This document shows, piece after piece, positions 9,590 to 19,662 of a stretch of DNA of 64,000 nucleotides. The position numbers were made by a program, and so were the translations under genes. Where the stretch lies: positions 372,001-436,000 of the forward strand of contig WPIO01000020.1 of assembly GCA_009760855.2 (NCBI GenBank). The letters are read 5' to 3'. Below the pieces are notes generated by a model that was not told the origin of the DNA, did no database searches, and saw only the letters and a program-made list of their open reading frames with translations. The first letter of the stretch is position 1. The number at the start of each line of letters is the position of its first letter. This DNA comes from Cristatella mucedo. Its lineage: Eukaryota; Bryozoa; Phylactolaemata; Cristatellidae.

Positions 9590-10987
9590 GCCTGTATGCT
9601 GTACATCATCTGTATGCTGCGCATGCAGACGTACGTACGTATGATCGCGCTGTCATGCAGCCTCGGCACGTCTGGCAGGTGCCGTCTCGCCTGCAATCAC
9701 CTCTGCCAAACCTTCGGCAGCCGCCGGAGTACCGGAGGCAGACACGCCGGTACTCCAGGCAGACGGTTGCATTAGGTGCGGATGCCACCTGCGGCCTGCC
9801 TGGCCCCATTGTCAAACGTGAGGAGTCTCTTTATTGAAGGTGGTTGTGAGAGGCCGGAAAGGCACAGCCTGAAGGGACTTTTAACTGGGTCGCCTTTGAG
9901 GACTACGGCGAGCTGCGTACCGGACGGCAGGATTCGCGGACAAGGGCCGACCGCTTGCTGATGTGCAGCCATTGTTCGATTCCTTGCTGCCCTTCTCCGT
10001 TCCAGCCAAATGACGGTTGCAAAACAAGCTACTTACAATGGCAAGACATTTTTTTGCACCGTGAACTGCTCTGTAAATCACCTGGCTGTCATGTGAATCA
10101 AGGATTAGGAGGACCGGCACAATAGACAGTCGTCCGTGGCATGGGGGGCAGTTAAGCAGTGCTGCCAATACGCCAATGTCAGCCGCCGGGCCCTGACAAC
10201 GGCTGCTGCAGCCTCTCAACGGCATAGTAGTTTCGTCATCGGCCGCCCGTTGGAAGCATCGGCCCGTCAACGGGCAGTGAAGCGAATGCCGGTCCTGTCT
10301 TCCATTTTGTGTTGCTGCTGGCTTCGGAATCTCTAGACCTGCTTGAATGAGCTTCTTGTCATACCTCACCCGAACTCTGCAAGCTTGAATAAAGCCGCCG
10401 TGGGATAATGCAACCGGCCTGTAGCAATCAAACAACTTATATCCGATTGAGCGACGTCTACGAGTTTAAGGCTGTCTTCCTTCTCATCGCGATTATCAGC
10501 GTGGTGCTCGTAGCCAAAATTTGTCGAGCCCATCTAATGCCACTCATTGGGCAGTAATCGCAGAATTTATTGTTGATTGTCGACGAAGAGATTTAGCAGA
10601 GCCGACCAATGCGAAATAAAAATAGCGAATTGGCTGACATGAGTCGGCTTTCTGCATCATCAAAGTCCTAGCAGTAATTCGGCAAGCGGATAGCTATTTG
10701 CGAGTCACCAGGTGAGCAGTATCCCACAAAACTCTCTTTCGATTTGTTGACGAGCAGGCGCAGACTGCCGATACTAGCTGTAGCAGCAGTACTATCAGTG
10801 CCGCTGCTACAGCTGCTTCTAGTGAGTAGGGACAGCCGTGTTCTCTGCACCGCTGGTGGTGGCGTGTCACCAAAGTCATGCTTGACATAGGCTGTACCTA
10901 ACTCAGGAGGACAAAACTGCAGCTATCCATCAGCTCATCTCTGTTTGCACTGCCCGGCAGGGGTGTAGATTCTTGAAGCTATGGCAA

Positions 10988-10990
<3 letters not shown>
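9588..10990. other. stretch without supported genes
   Basis: Holds open frames up to 184 codons on the minus strand (9881-10435), but no domain, splice context or start signal supports them, and frames are open on both strands. Confidence 0.35.

Positions 10991-10992
<2 letters not shown>

Positions 10993-11051
<59 letters not shown>
10993..11051. repeat. (CT)n microsatellite within a LINE
   Basis: Pure CT run ending exactly where readable LINE sequence (CTTGCCGATGTAATC) begins. In other copies this spot reads CTCTCCCTCTTGCTGATG, so the run probably grew from the element's own CT-rich word. Confidence 0.95.
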
Positions 11052-11053
<2 letters not shown>

Positions 11054-11135
11054 CCGATGTAATCACCGTGCACAATCTTGCGTTTCATTTTTGTGCTGAC
11101 GACACGCAGCTGGAACTAACTGTACTTTGATTGAG
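11052..11135 (+). mobile_element. LINE reverse-transcriptase fragment with ADD motif
   Basis: Translates as LADVITVHNLAFHFCADDTQ, matching LADVIAKHNLGFHFYADDTQ at 62106-62165. It contains the catalytic Asp-Asp pair and is then cut by a SINE-B insertion at 11136. Confidence 0.8.
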
Positions 11136-11300
11136 CCTCAGGGCTGGGATAGATCAGGAGCTAAGGTGCTTGCTTTTCACTACCGAGGTCGTGAGTTCGA
11201 ATCCTGCAGTGGGCGATCTTGTATTGCCAACTGCAAATGGGATGATAGCTGTTAAGGCTCATCTGCCGCTATACAAATGATGCTGTTAAATCTGCTGGTA
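11136..11300 (+). mobile_element. SINE-B copy
   Basis: B box GAGTTCGAATCC at 11193-11204 after ACCGAGGTCGT; the body and the GCTGTTAAATCTGCTGG end match the family. It is inserted in LINE sequence. Confidence 0.8.
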
Positions 11301-11343
11301 TTATTGGTGCAAAACCCTGCAGGTAGGCTTGCCTGTCGTGCTC

Positions 11344-11400
11344 TTTGGCACTTGCCATGCCATGTTTGGCACTTGCCATGCCATGTTGGGCACTTGCCAT
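11344..11400. repeat. 21-bp minisatellite, 2.7 copies
   Basis: Unit TTTGGCACTTGCCATGCCATG repeated, the last unit partial with one changed base (TTGGGCAC). Confidence 0.9.
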
Positions 11401-11519
11401 TTCTCATCAACCTGCACTACCTGACTACCTGGCTACCCAACAAGCAACAGAAGGAGTACATCAAGGAACACAGCGAATAAAATTCAACGTTTTTTTTAAC
11501 TCGCCTTTAACTCGGCCCT

Positions 11520-11960
11520 TTCATTCTCACGTGTCACGATCTTTCATTCTCTCGCTCTCCAATCTACCTTTCAGAACTCTTTTCCCATCAGGCTAAGCAG
11601 CAGCACAGCTACCAGCCATTATGACTCAGGTCGATTAGCTGGGCCAATAATCAACCTCAAAGCCTCTGGAGATCGTGCCTCAGTTTGTATGCTCCCAAAA
11701 CCTGGAATTCACTCCCAATCAACTTCACAACATCCCGTGGCTTAAGGACATTTTAACAAAGGCTGCAAGCGCCCATATTTCTAATTGCATTTGCCGGGTC
11801 CTTGTGAATTGTGCTTTGCTTGCCTATGCATGCTGTCACTGTGCAAATGTTATCACTGGCCAATTGACATGTTTCCTTTAAAGCACATGTACAGTTCCCA
11901 GAAAGAGATTTAGTTCTCTCGGGGTGCCATACAAATGTCTTATTATTATTATTATTATCA
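11520..11960 (+). mobile_element. LINE 3' end, decayed
   Basis: Diverged translation in shifted frames: LYAPKTWNSLP corresponds to the SYAPTAWNCLP block of younger copies, followed by the 3' UTR and the tail CCCAGAAAGAG-ATTTAGTTCTCT-CGGGGTGCC with (TTA)n at 11939. It may be the 3' half of the copy starting at 11052, with the palm-thumb region missing. Confidence 0.75.
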
Positions 11961-13570
11961 TCATCAACATAATTATTATTATTCTATAGTCAGGCCAACT
12001 GACTCTATGGTTACTCCATGGCATATGTATGCTCCGGAAAGCTTTACGGTATTTGCCATAAAAAAGCCAGCGAGATTTTGCAAAACATCTGAAAAGAAGC
12101 ACTATCTAATGTCTTGATAAAGTGCTTGCTTGCACCACATGCAAAGACGGTTATGGCCGTCGCCTAGCCAATGTCGAGCCACATCCTCGGCTGGTCCGTC
12201 GGATGGCGGTCCAATAAATTGATATGGGGCCCAAAGGTAAATGGATTGAACATATAACTGACTCAGGAACAACAAAATGAGCCCACATCAGCAAGCCTGG
12301 GGGAAGGGGTAAACATTGCAGGTCAACATCTCAGCCGAGCCCTTTGCTATTAAGCTGTCAAGTTTAAGGCCAACTTGAGAGAAATCTGGCATATACAAGT
12401 AACTACATTCATATGAGTGTAAATTTACTTAAATTTATTTTAGTGTAAATAAAAATCCTGCGCTTAGCTGATTGATTCATGTCTAGTCTAGTGTCATCTG
12501 TGCACTGTCTTAGAGCGATGCCTTCGGCAAGAGAAGACAGTAGGCTTGGCCATATCGCCTCGGCTGTTGCATAGCACAGTATTTCCACTAAAGCTGAAAT
12601 CCCTTTTAATGCTCACGCATGCCGAAAGTACGTAGTGGTGAGCTTCGATGTCCCTCGCCATTTTGTAATTATATGTAAATTTATGCCTCGGCGACTTGGG
12701 CGATGGCGGACGAACCAGAGAGCTACATCTCTGCTGAGCTTTCTAATAAAATGGAATGTCGGAAAATAAATTGGATAATAACCGAAGCGTCTTGGAGTCA
12801 GCAACATGTTCGCGACTTGCTACATGAAACCGAGTAGAGATACTTTATTTAGCGTGCCAGCACCATTACTAGCGCCCGGCTTTATGAAGAGTCCCTTCGT
12901 ATGATTCAATCGCTAAGGTTACTCTCTTGTTCAATAGGTTATAGGTACGAATATAGCCCTGAGGTGCTGATCCTAAACGTCAGGAGCATTAGTCATCGAG
13001 AAGAAGATATTGGTAAGCCTGCTGACTAGCTCCGGGGTCAGAAGAAGAAGAAAAGGTTGCATTTATTCATCCGTTGAACCGGATGAAGGTACGACTCCAT
13101 TAATTTAGCGAATATGCTTTATCGAATCTTGTGCATCCTCTTGGTGGGTTGCCACCCGAACGCAACTGATCTAGAGCAGCGAATCCTCAAATTCATTTTT
13201 CAGGCAAAACATCCCCGTTTGCTCCTCAAAACCCTGCCAAACCATCACGAATACATAACTCTGAATTCATAATGCTACGAAGAAAGATGCATATGAACAT
13301 GTTATCCTCAGAACCTGAACGCAAGACCTGGAAAATCATGGGTGAGAAAAAGTCCTTCCAATAACATTGCGAATCACTGTATAGCGAACTCTCTTTGTTC
13401 AAGGCCATTCACGTGGGCTGGATAGGAATCATGCGTATTGATTAGTGATATTGACATGCAAAATTACAGCATGCCTTTGCGTACTCGGGACGATTCAGGT
13501 GGACTAAGCATATGCTGCTAGGAGCAATGGGGCCTTCGGTTTCGTATGTACATGCTAATAATACGATGAC
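11961..13570. other. stretch without supported genes
   Basis: An AT-rich TTATTA/ATCATC segment, then unremarkable sequence. A CRE-like TGACGTCA occurs at 13567-13574. Nothing else is recognised. Confidence 0.4.
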
Positions 13571-13579
13571 GTCACTCTG

Positions 13580-14000
13580 CAGAGAGTTTCAGACATCAGG
13601 TGCATAGGAGCTGCACGCAAAGCCACCCAAGGAGCTGAGATTGATTAGGAGGCACAGTTTACGACTGAGTCAGCGTGACGGAAGTATTTATTAATCGCTA
13701 GGCAGGAGCAAGAGAGAGCAGGGACGAACAACTGAGTGACAGAACCCTGAAGTCGATGCCCTGCTTGAGGAGGAGCCAGCAGAGAAGTGGTGTAATCTAT
13801 GGCATTCATGTCTACACGCAATGCAGCAAGTGTATTGACTAACTTGGCAGCTCGTCAGTTTGAACAGTTCAGATGAGCAAAAAGTAATTTTGCGTACGCT
13901 GGAACTAACTTTAATTCAAGGACTGAAGAGGTCTACTGATTATCCGTCTAATTGGGCATGAATATAGCCAAAGAGAGTCCCAGATGCTTCTACAGAACAT
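13580..14000 (-). mobile_element. LINE remnant, very decayed
   Basis: ACCCTGAAGTCGATGCCCTG corresponds to the minus-strand ACCTTGAAGTCAATCCGTTG of the LINE copy at 6791. Matches to the GTGGTGTAAT and 'tgcagcaagt' blocks follow in the expected order. There is no open frame. Confidence 0.5.
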
Positions 14001-14194
14001 TCATAGCAGGGGAAGTATCACGTATAAGTATCTCGATTTGGTGCTGAATTTTTTTAGTTCAATCATTCTATCAATCTTCGCTTGTACTAGTCTCTCGACA
14101 ACTCTCCGAGGGCAGTGAAAAGAGATTTTAACAGTGTCTACTAAGAATAAAGCGGGAAATCTGATGTAGCAGCTTGGGCTCTCTCTAATTTTTA

Positions 14195-14375
14195 CTAGAT
14201 GATTTAACAGCCTCATTTGCATAGCAGCAAAGAGTCTAGATGGCTCTCACTAAGGCTCGCTGTGGACTTTAAAGGACACTGCACCCTGCAAGAACTCAAA
14301 TCAACGACCCAGGTTTCGAAGAGTCGAACCCATCGTTTCCTGGGCGGAGAGCCAGGTTCGTATCAGGCGCCGAGT
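14195..14375 (-). mobile_element. SINE-B copy, diverged
   Basis: Starts CTAGATGATTTAACAGCCTC, the reverse of the family's 3' end; the minus-strand B box GAGTCGAACCC lies near 14320. About 20 bp longer than other copies. Confidence 0.65.
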
Positions 14376-14786
14376 GGTAGTGCTTAGAAATGAAGGGTTA
14401 ATCTTTCGATCAGCGAAGTCATGAGAGTCGGACGAAGAGACTCTACAAGTTTCACTGCCGCCGCAGCAATCTGAGGGGTTCTTGGGTTTTAGTGTGAATG
14501 TTTAATTCGGGATTGAAGTTGGAGGATGGGCGTTCAGAAAAAGGCTAGCTAGAGTCAGGAGAGAGATAAGTCCCACGACTGATGTGCCTACAGATTTATG
14601 GCTACTAGTGGCCAACCAACTTTCTTGCCTGCTCACATTGTGTCTGCATAGTTGGACCTGTTTAGTGAGCAAGCAGGCAGGCTTACTGAATCAGGAGAGA
14701 TCAGCCGCACCTGCCTGGCCGATTATGTGTCATGACCTCACACCCGGCTTGGTCGTGGCAAGCAATTTTCTCTCGCTCTCTCTCTC

Positions 14787-14790
<4 letters not shown>
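14376..14790. other. stretch without supported genes
   Basis: No recognisable repeat or coding pattern up to the CA microsatellite. Confidence 0.4.
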
Positions 14791-14880
<90 letters not shown>

Positions 14881-14888
14881 ACACACAC
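14791..14888. repeat. (CA)n microsatellite
   Basis: Pure CA run with one T interruption. Thr-His and Val-Cys frames are artefacts. Confidence 0.97.
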
Positions 14889-15039
14889 TTATCCATCCAT
14901 CCACCCACTTGCATGCACGCACGCACGACCACTAGCTCACACTCACACACTATCCCTCTACCGATTGGGCTAAGAGGAAGCTCTCGTTTCTACCCGTCGG
15001 CCTGATCGGACCTCTTTTGGATTCTTTTCGAATGGTGGC

Positions 15040-15140
15040 TAATAATAATAATAATTATGATAATAATAATAATGCACTTGATAAAGCGCCCTCAGAGAAC
15101 TCAATCTCTTTCTAGGTGCTTTAAATTTGCTGCAAAGGCT
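15040..15140 (-). mobile_element. LINE 3' tail
   Basis: Two AAT blocks, then GATAAAGCGCCCTCAGAG and CTAGGTGCTTTAAATTTGC. Minus orientation, tail only. The 5' arm of the stem carries a G-to-A change relative to the GCGCC form. Confidence 0.9.
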
Positions 15141-15930
15141 ATGAAGTGACATAGAACCTGAGCTTATACTAAATTGTATTTATGCGCATAAATACACAGA
15201 TCCTTTTCATTTATCCACTTAGGTACATCTTCGCTGATAACGCATTGATGTAGGCTCGTGAATGCGCTTATTAGTCCGGGGGTTTTCGAAAGGAGAACAC
15301 CCGATTGCATTAACCAGCCACCGTCCCTCCGCTGCTTTCTAACTTAGGCTTTCTCGGTTCGCGGCACTGTAAGAACTGACGGACAAGTCGATTAAATTTT
15401 GCTGACTGATAAAATCTAACGAAGCTGTTGTCGGACCTGCATCGCGTGGTCTTTCGAGTCCGTCTGTGGTCCTGTCATCTCCTCTTTTGTGTATATTAGC
15501 GCCATTAAGTGTCATTTATTTGACTGCAGCCCTTCCTCATGCAATCCTCATCGCGTGCTTTCCAGCGTGGGGTTTAATTTAATGGTGAGGCATTTTGCTT
15601 TGTACGCATACGGACAGTAACATTACGACCGGTTGTCTTTACTTTTTAATTGAATTTCGTTGCACGAGCCACTCTCCTTATCGTCGCTCGCTGCCTTCGT
15701 CATCTGATCTCGTTCTCTTCATTAGGGGGATCTTTTAAGATGTGCGCAGTCTGATTCCATATCCCGAGAGCGTGCTATTGTTCAGCTGCTTGCATTTTTC
15801 TTTTGTACAATAGAATTGGCTCTGGCCATTCACTCGTTCACTTTCATTTTATAATGCAAAAGTAAAGACTAACACGCTGAGTGTACGAGTTGCGAACTTT
15901 CACAGATACATAATAAATAAAATAAATATA
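15141..15930. other. stretch without supported genes
   Basis: No supported feature. It ends in an AATAAA-rich tract that is probably the 3' junction of the next SINE. Confidence 0.4.
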
Positions 15931-16096
15931 CTAGCTGATTTAACAGCCTCTTTTTGTATAGAGGCAGAAGAGCCTTTACGACTATCGCCACCGCTTGCAG
16001 TGGCGATAAAGAATCGCCCACAGCAGGTTTCGAACCGACGTCCTCGGGGCCGAGGTTGTGAAAAGCAACCGCCTTACCTAGTGAGCCATTACGGAT
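15931..16096 (-). mobile_element. SINE-B copy
   Basis: Full-length minus-strand copy from CTAGCTGATTTAACAGCC to GTGAGCCATTACGG. The reversed B box TTTCGAACCGACG lies near 16028. It abuts an AT-rich tract at its 3' end. Confidence 0.9.
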
Positions 16097-17217
16097 ACAG
16101 ACGGTAAGCAGCTAGCTGAACGCCACAATATACTAGCCACCACTCCAATAGGTGCGGCCTACGGCCCGACTGGGTCCGGCCACTCCTACCGATGTTGCTA
16201 CAGCCGTTCACATGCATATATAGTATGTGCATATGCTACAGGAGATCAGCATCCTACAGTTAAACTTGGCAGATGGCTTGTGGATGTGGTTTCCTCATTT
16301 CATTTGACGTGGCGTAAAGTGAATCTGAAAAGGCATCATTTTAAAGAAGTTTTTGCTGAAATGCAGCTACGTACCTTCGGAGGTGTGAGCACCATACAAG
16401 AGGCAAGTTTCAAATAGTTTAAGAAGAACGGGTACTTGGTAGCAAGTCGGAGCAGAGGAGCGGTGTAACTAAATTGCTACGCGAAGCGGCGTTAGAGCTT
16501 GAACTAAATAAGATACAAATAAAGAGATTAAAAGATCTCGTGAGACTGCTTGAGACATAAAGTTATGGATACCTCTCGACGGTTTGCGCAAAAGCCCCTA
16601 TGTCGCTTTCTAATTCCGAGATTTCGGTTCTTCCAAATTATATTTATTTACAAATTATAGCCTTCACGAACGTGCGCTGAAGCCTTGATGCAATACTATT
16701 GAAACTCAAGCCTCTGCAAAGACACATAGCTAGGAGCTTAAGTCTAAGCCTCGAGGGAGTGTTTCCTGGAGCCACCGGAAGTATGGGTCTATATAGCAAA
16801 ACTTCTTGCCCTCGCAGCTTAACAAGCCGGGAGCAGAGAGCTCTCTTTTTTTTAAATTCACCCAATTGAATTGAAACAGCGGACTATTGGGATCCCAGAG
16901 CTCTTGCAGAGTACAGGACAGTAAAGGTGAGCTGTTTCTACACCTCGTGTGCATTTACTGGTAAAACGGCCTTGGCCTCTTTCACTTTGCTTTCGGCTGC
17001 CTATAACGAACTGCTCGCTGCACTGCTCGAGCCCACCACTTGGTACGAAAAGAATACTTAGCTTCGTGAATAAGACCTAGGAGCTGCTTGGAAGAAGTTT
17101 CCTGATTTTTAGCTATACTATGGATAACAAATTAACTATTATTAATGTTTTTTTATTTATTAATTATCATACCACATATTTGTGTAAAGACTAATAGGTC
17201 AACTCCTGGAAGCCGTG
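16097..17217. other. stretch without supported genes
   Basis: No recognisable repeat and only short open frames. Confidence 0.4.
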
Positions 17218-17225
17218 GTTTTGAG

Positions 17226-17539
17226 CAGTGGCGGAGCAAGGATTTTCGTCTTTGGAGGGCAAGCCCTGCACAATTGTTTACGTATTTTACGGGGCAAGTC
17301 CCGAACAATTGTCACTTAGACGGTGACAGACCCACAATTAAGGGTAAAATTGTAGCACGAAATCCCAGTGTTAATTCGACACGAGCTCAGTGGTTGCTCG
17401 TCGAGTGGACTTAAGACATACATAATTTCATCGTTGGTGGTGACGATAGGTGGGCGTAGGAATAGGGGCGGCCCAGGTCGGTGCCCCTGTGTGGGGGGGG
17501 AGGGCAAATACCTCCCTGACCCCTCTGTTTCCACTACTG
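17226..17539. mobile_element. hAT-type MITE with 8-bp target duplication
   Basis: The left end CAGTGGCGGAGCAAGG and the right end, read inward on the minus strand as CAGTAGTGGAAACAGAGG, form imperfect terminal inverted repeats of the CAGTGGCGGA type common in hAT elements. Flanks are GTTTTGAG (17218-17225) and GTTTCGAG (17540-17547), an 8-bp duplication with one difference. 314 bp long, no coding capacity, G-rich subterminal region near the right end. The family follows from end sequence and duplication length; a transposase source is not in the window. Confidence 0.8.
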
Positions 17540-17585
17540 GTTTCGAGCACTTAATGAAGAGTTTTTGCAGGTTATTGGAACTGGA

Positions 17586-17740
17586 TATAAATAAATATAA
17601 ATATAATTTATTTGTATTGCACCCTAAGAGAACTTAATCTATATTCAGGCTCTTCAACATATGTTACAGGGGTGAAGCCCATGCATGCCCTCGCCCAGAC
17701 CGGGGTCTGGGCGAGCACCTTAAACACTGGGCCAAATAGG
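17586..17740 (-). mobile_element. SINE-A copy
   Basis: Starts with the ATAAATATAAATATAATTTAT tail, then CACCCTAAGAG and AACTTAATCTATATTCAGGC (minus-strand hairpin). The head ends in GAGCACCTTAAACACTGG. It lies 38 bp beyond the hAT MITE duplication. Confidence 0.8.
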
Positions 17741-18412
17741 TGGGTGAAAGACTGACTATACAGCCTTGCTGGGCTAGAGCAACCGAGATTTCCTTAGGCC
17801 AACTGCTATTGGTTAACGCCCGTGATTCATGCTCCTTTTACAGATTTTAGAAAAAGAAAATATTCTGAAAATATCGCACTGCCAGTTGCGTTGCTAGATT
17901 ATTCTAGATCAGTGCTTGCCCTATCTCAAGAGATCGACTTGGGATCGAAGTGCTGCTCGAGAGAATAAAGGCATCCACAGAGAGTCTCCATCTTGTAAGC
18001 ATGGTGGCCCACTCTGGAGACAGATCCACAAGCTGCTCGTCGATAGGCGTCGGTGTGCCAAATCAGCAGGGCTCTCTAGCCCCACATGCAAATATACAGA
18101 AGCATTTCTAAAGCCAAGTCGCTGCCTCGGCCGGATGCAGAAGCTGTACCCGCGATAAGGAAGGCGAACCGTGGGATTGGGCTCTTCAATTACCCTCCGA
18201 CGGAAAGCGCAGTTACACTCATTTCGGTAAAGCCCTAAGCTTTACTGCTAAGGCACCCCCACAAGAAAAGCTTCTTTGCAGGCCTGCCTAAAAGAAAATT
18301 GGCTGGCCCGTCTTGCGAGCCTCTTCCTTGTCGAGGCGGTGGAGGCTTGACTGCGGCGGCGGAGGAGGCTGCGCAGCTGTACGATCTTTCCCACTCTGCT
18401 AAACGCCGGTAG
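17741..18412. other. stretch without supported genes
   Basis: Nothing recognised. Its right end has a pyrimidine-rich tract and AG at 18411-18412 that could act as a splice acceptor. Confidence 0.4.
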
Positions 18413-18534
18413 CCACTTCCAGAGAACGTCTTGAAGCTACAGCGATGGTGTATCGGCTTTCTCGGACTAAGAAATATACTATTGAGCAGTTGAAAAACGA
18501 CGCCGATAGCGCCTTCGAGGAAATGAGTCATAAG
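18413..18534 (+). CDS. speculative internal coding exon (function unknown)
   Basis: The frame is open from 18403 to 18543. The part between acceptor-like GGTAG (AG at 18411-18412, after TCTTTCCCACTCT) and donor-like AAG|GTGGGT (18535) reads TSRERLEATAMVYRLSRTKK and continues with YTIEQLKNDADSAFEEM, a charged, helix-prone composition that looks more protein-like than other chance frames here. The entry phase (one base from the previous exon) fits a junction with the candidate exon ending at 5889, and the exit phase is 0. I know of no family match. A longer minus-strand frame (18235-18762, 175 codons) covers the same bases and is an alternative. Phase agreement alone has a one-in-three chance. 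Confidence 0.22.
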
Positions 18535-18543
18535 GTGGGTGCC

Positions 18544-19560
18544 TAAGAAGTCGCCTGTGCTGCTTTTGACCGGTCTAATCCACTCTCGAGAACATCGGAT
18601 GCTGCGTACGAAAGGCGGCACACGTCCGGCTTTGTAAGATTCATCCCCGATCGAACCACAACCGGGCTGTATACACGGTCTACAGCAGCATGACATTTGG
18701 GGGTGGGTGGAGCCAGCCATGCAGGTCGCAAGGCTATGGTCGGTAAGGATGTGTCTTCCCATGTGAATGGGGCCCTATGAATTACTGAGTCGATACCGTC
18801 CGAAGAATCTCTGGAGCCACTGGATAAGCTCGGTGTCCCCATCACGAATGCATCGTAGCGACCAGTGTGGGTGCTACAGAGATATTGGGGCGGCTAGGGT
18901 GGGGAGGGGCTGCCCTCTCTCTGTGCACCTGGAGCATTGAAGGGACATATTTCAAGGTCGTCTTTTAGAATGAAAAGTAGGCTCAGCTTCCATGGCTGCT
19001 GCTACTGGCCCACCTCCTTAGTTACTCGATGGAAGCAGTTAGATTGGACTGCAGCTATAACTTGGGCATCTCTCATAGCACGAACATCGTCTGAATGCTC
19101 TGTCCTACTTGCTAGTATACATTCAATGGTCAGTCTCTGACCGAGAGGCTCCTCTCAATACTCCACCGTACCTGCAGCTCCGTGCAGATCGAGTATCTAC
19201 TCCAAGGTTTTACACGTCGTATGTGGTCCTGACCAAGTAACATATCTGTCAAATCAGGCACAGGCATAACGAAGCACCACAAGACACACTCGCGGTACTC
19301 GAAGTGGTCACAATATGTATCCATGATTCTTTTCGTGAAATGGTCAAGTATTTTGGGCATCTGCTGATTCGCTAACTGTGGCATACGTTGGCACTCCGAA
19401 AGAGCAGGAGACTCGAGTCGGTTCCTCCATACAGTCACCATGGCGACAACAAACGCCAGTGCAAATTACTGACAGTGCAACTAGCAAAGGCGCTCGTCTC
19501 AGTAATCAAACGCCGCAAATTCACAAGCAGAGGCCTGGGCATGAAAACGATATGTGCACT
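18544..19560. other. stretch without supported genes
   Basis: Nothing recognised beyond short open frames. Confidence 0.4.
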
Positions 19561-19564
19561 GGTG

Positions 19565-19569
19565 CACAC

Positions 19570-19606
<37 letters not shown>

Positions 19607-19662
19607 GCGTGCGCACACACACACACACACAAAACACAAACACGCATACATACACGCACATA
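19565..19662. repeat. CA-rich compound microsatellite
   Basis: CA runs with CGCA and AACA interruptions. Confidence 0.95.

Noticed and set aside
9881-10435. 184-codon minus-strand ORF
   Set aside because: Longest frame outside repeats, but no domain, no signal and overlapping frames on the other strand.
18235-18762. 175-codon minus-strand ORF
   Set aside because: No recognised domain, mixed composition; the plus strand has a shorter but better-bounded candidate exon. Neither is proven.
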